Source of the DNA: an uncultured Verrucomicrobiota bacterium
GTDB lineage: Bacteria; Verrucomicrobiota; Kiritimatiellia; RFP12; UBA1067
Assembly (NCBI GenBank): GCA_945613785.1
Contig: CALZAJ010000037.1
Coordinates: 1-10,771, forward strand
Length of the DNA stretch: 10,771 bases
Reading direction: 5' to 3'
Below the pieces are notes generated by a model, which searched no databases, was not told the origin of the DNA, and saw only the letters and a program-made list of their open reading frames with translations. This document shows positions 1 to 5,377 of this stretch, one piece after another. The translations under genes and the position numbers were made by a program. Each line of letters begins with the position of its first letter. The stretch's first letter is position 1.

Positions 1-713
1 GTCACGACGGGCGCCGGGCTGTAGGCGCCCATGCCGCCCGTATTCGGACCCTTGTCGCCGTCGAAGATGCGCTTGTGGTCCTGCGAGCTCGGCAACAGCA
101 CCGCATTCTCGCCGTCGACCATCGCCAGGATCGAGCATTCCTCGCCATGGAGGAACTCCTCGAGAAGAACTTCGGCGCCGGCCGCGCCGAACTTGTTCGC
201 CACGAGCATGTCGTCAATCGCGGCCTCGGCCTGTTCGGTCGTCTCGGCGACGATCACGCCCTTGCCGGCGGCCAGTCCGTCCGCCTTCACGACGACGGGA
301 AGTCCGTAGCTCGGGAGCGCGGCCTTCGCCTTCGCGGCGTCCGTAAACGTCTCTGCCTTGCCGGTCGGCACGCCCGCGGCGTCCATGATCTCCTTCGCGA
401 AACGCTTCGAGCCCTCCATGCGCGCACCGGCGGCAACCGGACCGAACGCGGGGATTCCGAGCGAGAGAAGCTGATCGACGAGGCCCTTCACCAGCGGCGC
501 CTCGGGACCGACCACGACGAGGTCGGGATTGTTCTCGCGCGCCCACTTCGCGACGGCCTCGACGTCTTCCGCGCCGACGGCGACATTCGTCGCAATCGCC
601 GCCGTTCCCGCATTGCCGGGCGCACAGAACAGCTCGTGCTTCTCGGCATCCTGCGCCAGACGCCAGGTGATCGCGTGTTCACGTCCGCCACTGCCAACAA
701 CCAGAATCTTCAT
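1..713 (-). CDS. purD: Phosphoribosylamine-glycine ligase (GAR synthetase), 3'-truncated by window edge
   Basis: Catalyses the ATP-dependent joining of glycine to 5-phosphoribosylamine, the second step of de novo purine synthesis, in the cytoplasm. The 237 codons present begin MKILVVGSGGREHA, the classic PurD N-terminal motif, followed by APGNAGT (about residues 31-37), the VVGPEAPL block, the ATP-grasp segment VVVKADGLAAGKGV, then the LLEEFLHGEECS and GPNTGGMGAYSPAP blocks. PurD is usually about 420-430 aa, so roughly the last 45% lies beyond the left edge. The ATG at 711-713 is supported by the family N-terminus and by an AGGAG Shine-Dalgarno 8 nt upstream (722-726). It starts 16 nt after the LysM gene stop and is apparently the distal visible gene of the trpS-led operon. 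No internal stop or missing motif was seen. Family assignment is secure. Confidence 0.97.
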   Translation of the reverse strand, partial: MKILVVGSGGREHAITWRLAQDAEKHELFCAPGNAGTAAIATNVAVGAEDVEAVAKWARENNPDLVVVGPEAPLVKGLVDQLLSLGIPAFGPVAAGARMEGSKRFAKEIMDAAGVPTGKAETFTDAAKAKAALPSYGLPVVVKADGLAAGKGVIVAETTEQAEAAIDDMLVANKFGAAGAEVLLEEFLHGEECSILAMVDGENAVLLPSSQDHKRIFDGDKGPNTGGMGAYSPAPVV

Positions 714-721
714 TTTCAAAT

Positions 722-726
722 CTCCT
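722..726 (-). promoter_or_regulatory. Ribosome binding site of purD
   Basis: AGGAG on the minus strand, 8 nt before the purD ATG, inside the 16-nt gap after the upstream LysM gene. It gives purD its own ribosome entry although it is probably co-transcribed. Confidence 0.75.
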
Positions 727-729
727 TTC

Positions 730-1275
730 TCAGTTCTTGGGCACGTAGAGCTTCTGCCCGATGCGAAGCGAATCGGTCTTGAGATTGTTCAGATGACGGA
801 GCTTCGGAACCGTCGTGTTGAACGCCTGGGCAATCAGCGAAAGCGTGTCACCCTGGACCACCTTGTACTCGCGCACCGGACTCTGAGGCACCGTAGGCTG
901 GAGACGGGGCGGGGGCGGCGGCTGAGTCTTCGCCTGCGCGGCGAGCATCTCGGCCACCTTGCGGGTGATGTCGCGCATGAGGTCGTCACGCAGGCGGCCC
1001 ATCTCGCGACGGACGCTGCCGATCTCCGCACGCAGGGCCTCGATCTCGTTCTTCATCGCACCGATCTCACCCTTCCCGCCCTCAATCCTGTTCAGCCGGT
1101 CGGACAGACCCTCAATGTTGGTCTGAAGGACGTCCACCTGCTCGCTGACGCGCATCATCTCATTATAGGCCTGCTGCTGTACGAACGCGTTGCGTCCGCC
1201 AGCCGGCGGCGGGGGCTCGGCGAAGGCCGCACAGGCCGCCAGAGCCATAACCACGAGAGCTGTTCCCTTGTTCAT
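730..1275 (-). CDS. Exported coiled-coil protein with C-terminal LysM domain
   Basis: A 181-aa protein predicted to act outside the cytoplasm and bind peptidoglycan. Residues 1-19 form a signal peptide. Two processing routes are possible: signal peptidase I cutting after AFA (19), or a lipobox LAAC (12-15) making it a lipoprotein. Residues about 40-117 are charged, heptad-like and probably coiled coil (for example LSDRLNRIEG, EIEALRAEIGSVRREMGRL). A Pro-rich linker (119-134) leads to one LysM domain at 136-179 (YKVVQGDTLSLIAQAF ... LRIGQKLYVPK). The start at 1275 is chosen because AAGGA lies 9 nt upstream. An ATG at 1284 would add only MEN but would directly abut that SD. Open frame upstream to 1590 overlaps the preceding gene and is not used. 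LysM binding of glycan chains is family knowledge; the specific role is unknown. Confidence 0.88.
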   Translation of the reverse strand: MNKGTALVVMALAACAAFAEPPPPAGGRNAFVQQQAYNEMMRVSEQVDVLQTNIEGLSDRLNRIEGGKGEIGAMKNEIEALRAEIGSVRREMGRLRDDLMRDITRKVAEMLAAQAKTQPPPPPRLQPTVPQSPVREYKVVQGDTLSLIAQAFNTTVPKLRHLNNLKTDSLRIGQKLYVPKN

Positions 1276-1284
1276 GTTCTCCAT

Positions 1285-1289
1285 TCCTT
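1285..1289 (-). promoter_or_regulatory. Ribosome binding site that decides the start of the LysM protein
   Basis: AAGGA on the minus strand, 9 nt from the ATG at 1275-1273 and directly adjacent to the alternative ATG at 1284-1282. The spacing favours the inner ATG, which leaves the signal peptide beginning MNKGTALVV. Confidence 0.55.
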
Positions 1290-1304
1290 CTTGTTCATTC
1301 ACTG

Positions 1305-1574
1305 TCAACCGACGAGAAACCAAAGCCAGAGGAGCCCGACGACTCCAGCCGCCACGAGAAAGCGCGTGCGCTTCACGCTCGCCTCCTCCTGACGAATCGT
1401 CCGCCCAAACGTCCGCATGCCACCCCCCGAGAGGTAATGGATGAGCTTCCACCCGTACTTCTTCCCCGTGTGGGTCTCGCCCTTCGCCGCCAGGTTCGTC
1501 TCCAGCCGCCACGGCACGGACGACCGCGTGTACTCGTGGGCATCGGAAACGAGAGTTGTACGGACGCCACTCAT
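1305..1574 (-). CDS. Small protein with C-terminal transmembrane segment, unknown function
   Basis: An 89-aa protein I do not recognise. Residues 1-70 are polar and basic, with a Gly-rich SGGGM near 49-53. Residues 72-88 (FLVAAGVVGLLWLWFLV) form one strongly hydrophobic helix ending one residue before the stop, so it looks tail-anchored in the inner membrane with its N-terminus in the cytoplasm. Codons are rich in G/C at the third position like the neighbours, and the gene fills the 301-nt space between two real genes, which supports it being coding. The start is 2 nt after the lipoprotein stop and has no Shine-Dalgarno, so translation probably depends on coupling. An internal ATG at 1418 would leave a 37-aa version. 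Flanking by two LysM proteins suggests an envelope role, which is inference. Confidence 0.68.
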   Translation of the reverse strand: MSGVRTTLVSDAHEYTRSSVPWRLETNLAAKGETHTGKKYGWKLIHYLSGGGMRTFGRTIRQEEASVKRTRFLVAAGVVGLLWLWFLVG

Positions 1575-1576
1575 CT

Positions 1577-2578
1577 TCAGGGAAGGACAATGACCTGTCC
1601 GTACTTAACCGAACCGTTCGGCGGAATCACCGCCTTGTTGGCCGCCTGGATCTCCTTCCAGGCCGACTTCCGCCCGTAGAAGCGAATCGCGATCAGTGAG
1701 AGCGTCTCGCCCTCCTGGACCGTATAGGTCGACGGACGCTCCTCATGCGGCGGCTCCTCCGCGGACTTGTCCTTCGCGCCCAGGGCGCGTCCGAGGTCCG
1801 TCAGCTTCATCCCCGTCGGCTGCGCATCCGCCGGACGCGCAGGCAGGATCGACGAACGCTCGTCCTCTTCGATGAGATCCTTGGCCGCTGCCAGGCCCGC
1901 GGCGAGACCTGCGGACGTGTCATCGTCGGTCGCCAGGTTGCGCACGGACACCTTCACACCGTCAGTCTCCTCGTCCTCCAGCAACGCCTTCGTCTCGATC
2001 GTCACGTTCTTCTTCCGCGGCTGGTCGTCTCCCAACGAAGGCAACATCCGACGGAGCGTGGCATTCTCGGAACGGAGGGCCTCGTTGCGCGTACGCAGCT
2101 CGGACAGCTCCTTGGTCGCCTCGGACAGCTTCTTCTCTGCAACCTCCAGCTCCTTGCGAGCCGTCTCGCTCTCGCGCGCCACCGCCTCATTGTCCGTCAA
2201 GTTGAGCTTCTTGGCCAACAGACGGGCCACCTCTTCCTCGCAGATCTCATACCGCGCCCGCGCCTGCTCGTTCTTGTCACTGTCGGACGCAAAGGTCATG
2301 AACTCGCGGAAGTTACAGAATGCGGACAGATAATCCTTCTGCTCCTGCTGCAGCGTCGCAAGGAGAAACCTCGCGCTGACGTTCGCGGGGTTCGCACGAA
2401 TCGCGTCCTCAAGCTTGGCAACCGCGGCCTTGAGGTTTCCGGCCTTGTAGTCGGCCATCGCCTCCTGGTACTTCTGCTCGTTGCGCTCGGACTCGTAATC
2501 CTTGTTGCGGACGTAATCACACGCCGTCAGACTCATCAGAGTCATCAGCATCATCGTCCTCATCAGCATCTTCGTCAT
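1577..2578 (-). CDS. Lipoprotein with TPR-like, coiled-coil and C-terminal LysM domains
   Basis: A 333-aa predicted lipoprotein. The signal peptide MTKMLMRTMMLMTLMSLTAC ends in lipobox LTAC, giving Cys20 as the lipidated residue. Residues about 36-100 resemble TPR helices (YQEAMADYKAGNLKAAVAKL, then ANVSARFLLATLQQEQKDYLSAF). Residues about 115-180 are a probable coiled coil (ARKELEVAEKKLSEATKEL). A low-complexity acidic linker leads to one LysM domain at 285-333 (YTVQEGETLSLIAIRFYG ... VKYGQVIVLP). It probably ties a membrane to peptidoglycan; any partner held by the TPR part is unknown. The ATG at 2578 is chosen for the AGGAGG 6 nt upstream and for the complete signal peptide; ATGs at 2569 and 2563 are alternatives. 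The first 62 nt lie out of frame inside the end of scpB. The frame stays open to 2899, but that part is Arg-rich readout of scpB's acidic codons and is not counted. Confidence 0.87.
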   Translation of the reverse strand: MTKMLMRTMMLMTLMSLTACDYVRNKDYESERNEQKYQEAMADYKAGNLKAAVAKLEDAIRANPANVSARFLLATLQQEQKDYLSAFCNFREFMTFASDSDKNEQARARYEICEEEVARLLAKKLNLTDNEAVARESETARKELEVAEKKLSEATKELSELRTRNEALRSENATLRRMLPSLGDDQPRKKNVTIETKALLEDEETDGVKVSVRNLATDDDTSAGLAAGLAAAKDLIEEDERSSILPARPADAQPTGMKLTDLGRALGAKDKSAEEPPHEERPSTYTVQEGETLSLIAIRFYGRKSAWKEIQAANKAVIPPNGSVKYGQVIVLP

Positions 2579-3503
2579 CCTCGTCCTCCTCGTCATCCTC
2601 ATCGACGTCATCCTCGTCGGCGTCCTCATCGTCGGCGTCCTCATCGTCATCATCCTCTTCGTCGAATTCATCCGGCGTGTCGTCGATGAAGAAATCGTCG
2701 TCAGCGTCCCCGGCCTTTTCCTCGGCAGGAAGCAGCTCCTGCTGCTCGGGGACATCCTCCGCCGGCTTCTCCTGCGGCACCGCCTCAGAGACCTTCTCTT
2801 CGGCAGCCTTCGTCTCCTCTGCGGCCTGCCGCTCTTCGGCGGCCGTCTCGAGCTCCGTCTTCTCCGCGACCGGCTTCTTGTAGGCCGCGGCCTTCTCACG
2901 TGGATTCGAGCGCTGAAGCGTGGGATCGAGCTCGTTCAGCTGCTGCAGCGACGCAAGACCGAAATGCTCAAGGAAGAGCGGCGTCGTGCCGTAGAGGAAC
3001 GGATGACCAGGCAGTTCGGACTTGCCGACGAGGCGGATCAGCTGAAGATCCATCAACGTCTTGATGTTCGCCGATACGTCCACACCACGGATCTCCTCGA
3101 TCTCGCCCTTCGTGAGCGGCTGACGGTACGCGACGATCGCCAGCGTCTCCAGCGACGCACGGCCCAGACGGTTCGGACGGTCCAGCTTGAGCATCGCGCG
3201 CACGTAGCGCCCGCAGCTCGGCGCCGTCTGCAGACGGTACGTGCCGCCTGTGCAGACGAGCTTGAAGCCGCAACCGGCGACGTCCAGCGCCTTCTCGAGA
3301 CCCTTCAGCGCCTCTTCGATCTCACGGTTCGTGCAGGTCTTGTAAACGTCCATCACCTCGGCATTCTCGCCCTCTTCGGGCTCAACGGCCTTGACGGACG
3401 AACGGAGGTCTCCCGCGGTCAGCGGAACCTCACTCGCAAAAAGCAGGGAGCCGATGATTTCCTGGAGGCTGCGCGGCAGCGGAATCTTGACGTCGTCACT
3501 CAT
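2517..3503 (-). CDS. scpB: Segregation and condensation protein B with long acidic C-terminal tail
   Basis: Subunit of the SMC-ScpA-ScpB complex that organises and segregates the chromosome; ScpB dimers bind ScpA as two winged-helix domains. This is a 328-aa protein. Residues about 10-105 match the first winged helix (LQEIIGSLLFASEVPLT, then YRLQTAPSCGRYVRAML). Residues 112-182 match the second (LGRASLETLAIVAYRQPLTK, EIEEIRGVDVSANIKTL, GHPFLYGTTPLFLEHFGL). Typical ScpB is about 170-200 aa; here it continues with an Ala/Glu/Lys/Pro linker (about 200-265) and a nearly pure Asp/Glu tail (267-326). The start at 3503 overlaps the scpA stop by 8 nt (ATGAGTGA), indicating coupling, and family similarity begins directly after it. 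The 3' end overlaps the lipoprotein gene by 62 nt in another frame. Core identity is secure; the tail's role is unknown. Confidence 0.95.
   Translation of the reverse strand: MSDDVKIPLPRSLQEIIGSLLFASEVPLTAGDLRSSVKAVEPEEGENAEVMDVYKTCTNREIEEALKGLEKALDVAGCGFKLVCTGGTYRLQTAPSCGRYVRAMLKLDRPNRLGRASLETLAIVAYRQPLTKGEIEEIRGVDVSANIKTLMDLQLIRLVGKSELPGHPFLYGTTPLFLEHFGLASLQQLNELDPTLQRSNPREKAAAYKKPVAEKTELETAAEERQAAEETKAAEEKVSEAVPQEKPAEDVPEQQELLPAEEKAGDADDDFFIDDTPDEFDEEDDDDEDADDEDADEDDVDEDDEEDEDDEDADEDDDADDSDESDGV
2585..2590 (-). promoter_or_regulatory. Shine-Dalgarno of the lipoprotein gene, embedded in scpB acidic codons
   Basis: AGGAGG on the minus strand, 6 nt before the ATG at 2578-2576. The same bases form part of the GAG/GAC/GAT run that encodes the ScpB acidic tail. 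It is the strongest SD in the window and decides the lipoprotein start. Confidence 0.7.
2614..2643 (-). repeat. Tandem 15-bp repeat (two copies) in the acidic tail of scpB
   Basis: Plus-strand unit tcgtcggcgtcctca occurs perfectly at 2614-2628 and 2629-2643 and encodes the repeated pentapeptide DEDAD in ScpB. It lies within a longer stretch of GAY/GAR codons (about 2530-2700). The unit is a multiple of three, so gain or loss would change tail length without breaking the scpB frame. Confidence 0.85.
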
Positions 3504-4296
3504 AGTCTTCGGGTATCTCCAGAGGCTTGTCGTCCGGCTCCTCCTTCGAGGGCAGGATCGTGATTTCATGGAACGCGGCGTTCTGATAGACGATGACGCG
3601 ATGCTGGCGGATGAGCTCCAGAAGCGCAAGGAAGGTCACGATGATCTCACCCTTCGGCGCGTCCTCGGCGAAGAGCGAGACAAACGCAACCTGCCCTTCC
3701 TTACGCGCACGGTCGAGCACGATGTCCATCTTCTCAGGCACCGAAAAGCGCGAGCCCTTCAGCTCCTCGTGCGGCAGCTCGTTCGCCCGCGCCAGCACCT
3801 CCTGGAACGCCGTCAGAAGGTCGTAGAGATCGAGGTTCGCGAGCGCGCCCTTCGCGTCCGCCGCAGTCTTCTCGAACTTAGGACGCCCCCCGCCGTAGTC
3901 GAAGCTGTTCGCCGTCAGCGCCTCCATCGTCTCGAGACGGATTGCCGCATCCTTGAACTTCTTGTACTCGATGAGCTGACGGACCAGGTCCAGACGCGGG
4001 TCGACCCACTCCTCCGTGCCATCCTCGTTCGACTGACGGCGATCGACCGGCAACAGCATGCGCGACTTGATCACCATCAGCGTCGCGGCCATCACCACGA
4101 ACTCGCCCGCAATGTCGAGATTGAGCTCACGGGCCGCCTTGATGAACTTCATGTACTCCGTCGTGATGTGCTCGATCGGAATGTCGTAGATGTCGAGCTC
4201 CTCACGGCGGATCAGGTACAGCAACAGATCAAGCGGACCCTCGAACACGTCGAGGTTCACCTTGTATTCATCTGCGAATAGCTGTTCCTGGGCCAT
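3496..4296 (-). CDS. scpA: Segregation and condensation protein A (kleisin)
   Basis: The bacterial kleisin that bridges the SMC heads and recruits ScpB. The 266-aa length fits the family. The N-terminal helical domain shows the hallmark FEGPLDLLLYLIR (18-30), IEHITTEYMKFI (41-52) and AGEFVVMAATLMVIKSRMLLP (63-83). The middle (about 85-185) is a variable, charged linker. The C-terminal winged helix that contacts the SMC head is at about 205-248 (IIVTFLALLELIRQHRV, then AAFHEITIL). The ATG at 4296 lies 24 nt after the trpS stop and gives the standard N-terminus. I see no convincing Shine-Dalgarno before it, so it may depend on coupling from trpS. It overlaps scpB by 8 nt, the common scpA-scpB arrangement. 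Confidence 0.96.
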   Translation of the reverse strand: MAQEQLFADEYKVNLDVFEGPLDLLLYLIRREELDIYDIPIEHITTEYMKFIKAARELNLDIAGEFVVMAATLMVIKSRMLLPVDRRQSNEDGTEEWVDPRLDLVRQLIEYKKFKDAAIRLETMEALTANSFDYGGGRPKFEKTAADAKGALANLDLYDLLTAFQEVLARANELPHEELKGSRFSVPEKMDIVLDRARKEGQVAFVSLFAEDAPKGEIIVTFLALLELIRQHRVIVYQNAAFHEITILPSKEEPDDKPLEIPEDYE

Positions 4297-4320
4297 AGGG
4301 CGTGGGTTCGCGGCGTGGGA

Positions 4321-5274
4321 TTAGAGGCCAACGGCGTGACGGACCTTCTCCATGATCGGAGCGGCCGCGGCACGGGCGCGCTTAGCGCCGTCCTGCAAGA
4401 TGTCTTCCAGCGTCGCCGGATCCTTCACGAGCTCTTCGCGCTTCTCGCGGAAGGGATCGAAGAGACGCTTATAGGCCGCGAGAAGCGCCTTCTTGGCGTG
4501 TCCGTAGCCATAATTGCCCGCGCGGAAGTTCGCCGCCATCTCGGCCACCTCTTCCGGCGTCGCAAAAAGCTTGTAGAGCTCGTAGATCGAGTTGCCCTCG
4601 GGCTCCTTCGGCTCCTCCATCGTCTTGGAGTCCGTCACAATGCCCATGATCTTCTTCTTGGCCGACGGATCAAAGAGCTCGATCGTATTGTGATAGCTCT
4701 TGGACATCTTCTGACCGTCAAGGCCCGGAATCGTCGCGACCGTCTCGGGAATGTAGGCGTCCGGAAGCTTGAAGACCTCGCCATAGGCGTTGTTGAACTT
4801 CTGCGCAAGATCGCGCGTCACCTCAAGGTGCTGCTTCTGGTCCTTGCCCACGGGAACGAGATCGGCGTTCATGATCAGAATGTCCGCCGCCATCAGGACG
4901 GGATAGGCAAACAGACCATGCGTCGCATCAAGACCGTGCGCCAGCTTGTCCTTGTAGCTGTGGCAACGCTCCAAGAGACCCATCGGCGTCAGACACGAAA
5001 GATACCAAGCGAGCTCCTGAACCTCAGGAACATCGCTCTGACGATACATGATCGTCTTCTGCGTGTCGAGACCGCAGGCGAGATAGTCAAGCGCCACGTC
5101 ACGCGTCGACTCACGAAGCGCAACGCCGTCGCGAACCGTCGTCATTGCGTGGAAATTCGCGATAAACATGAAGTTTTCGCCCTTCTCCTGAAGGTCGAAC
5201 ATCGACTTCATTGCACCAAAATAGTTACCCCAATGGAGCTTGCCAGAGGGCTGGATACCCGTCAAAATTCTCAT
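4321..5274 (-). CDS. trpS: Tryptophanyl-tRNA synthetase
   Basis: Class I aminoacyl-tRNA synthetase that charges tRNA-Trp in the cytoplasm. The 317-aa length is slightly under the usual 325-335. The HIGH-type motif is PSGKLHWGNY (9-18), with HWGN where HIGN/TIGN is common. YPVLMAADILIM (124-135) and VPVGKDQKQHLEVTRDLA (140-157) form the tryptophan-pocket region, and the KMSKS loop is intact at 189-193. The C-terminal helical anticodon-binding region follows. The start at 5274 is fixed by the family N-terminus (MRILTGIQPSG); the open frame to 5451 runs through intergenic DNA and the neighbouring stop and is not used. It is the first gene of the seven-gene minus-strand operon. A TGATATAAT box 7 nt before the ATG predicts a leaderless mRNA; no Shine-Dalgarno, T-box or Trp-codon leader is visible. 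Confidence 0.97.
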   Translation of the reverse strand: MRILTGIQPSGKLHWGNYFGAMKSMFDLQEKGENFMFIANFHAMTTVRDGVALRESTRDVALDYLACGLDTQKTIMYRQSDVPEVQELAWYLSCLTPMGLLERCHSYKDKLAHGLDATHGLFAYPVLMAADILIMNADLVPVGKDQKQHLEVTRDLAQKFNNAYGEVFKLPDAYIPETVATIPGLDGQKMSKSYHNTIELFDPSAKKKIMGIVTDSKTMEEPKEPEGNSIYELYKLFATPEEVAEMAANFRAGNYGYGHAKKALLAAYKRLFDPFREKREELVKDPATLEDILQDGAKRARAAAAPIMEKVRHAVGL

Positions 5275-5281
5275 AACCGCT

Positions 5282-5290
5282 ATTATATCA
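5282..5290 (-). promoter_or_regulatory. Extended -10 promoter of trpS and the scpAB-LysM-purD operon
   Basis: Minus-strand TGA-TATAAT, a full-consensus -10 with the extended TGn element, ending exactly 7 nt before the trpS ATG. Hexamers 16-18 bp upstream are poor -35 matches, which an extended -10 can tolerate. With a usual start about 7 nt after the -10, transcription would begin at or within 1-2 nt of the ATG. The CCGCT (5277-5281) and AGCGG (5295-5299) inverted arms flank the box. Confidence 0.75.
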
Positions 5291-5338
5291 TAAAAGCGGC
5301 GGTAAATGCGGGAGAAATGACGGATAAACCGCCTTTCA

Positions 5339-5356
5339 CGCGGTGAAGTCACCGCG
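5339..5356 (-). terminator. Hairpin downstream of the acetylesterase, possible terminator
   Basis: Minus-strand CGCGGTG-ACTT-CACCGCG, a perfect 7-bp stem with a 4-nt loop, 21 nt past the acetylesterase stop and 49 nt before the trpS -10 box. No U-run follows on the minus strand (the next bases are TGAAAGG), so it is not a standard intrinsic terminator. It may be an mRNA 3'-end stabiliser, a weak terminator or an operator. The rest of the 103-nt gap holds only the trpS promoter. Confidence 0.4.
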
Positions 5357-5377
5357 CGACGAGAGACCCTTCGCCCA

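Noticed and set aside
75..1392. Plus-strand open frames opposite purD and the LysM gene
   Set aside because: Arg-rich antisense shadows with no motif or ribosome binding site.
1276..1590. N-terminal extension of the LysM protein
   Set aside because: It would bury the signal peptide and overlap the 89-aa gene; an SD supports 1275.
1745..2689. 314-aa plus-strand open frame opposite the lipoprotein and the scpB tail
   Set aside because: Arg/His/Leu-rich low-complexity composition derived from antisense reading of GAN-rich DNA.
2530..2703. Repetitive DNA as a CRISPR array or mobile element
   Set aside because: It is a GAY/GAR codon run inside scpB with 15-bp in-frame units and no spacers.
2579..2899. 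N-terminal extension of the lipoprotein
   Set aside because: Arg/Met/Thr-rich +1 readout of scpB acidic codons; it would destroy the lipoprotein signal.
4315..5346. 343-aa plus-strand open frame opposite trpS
   Set aside because: Antisense shadow; trpS has complete family motifs and the plus frame shows none.
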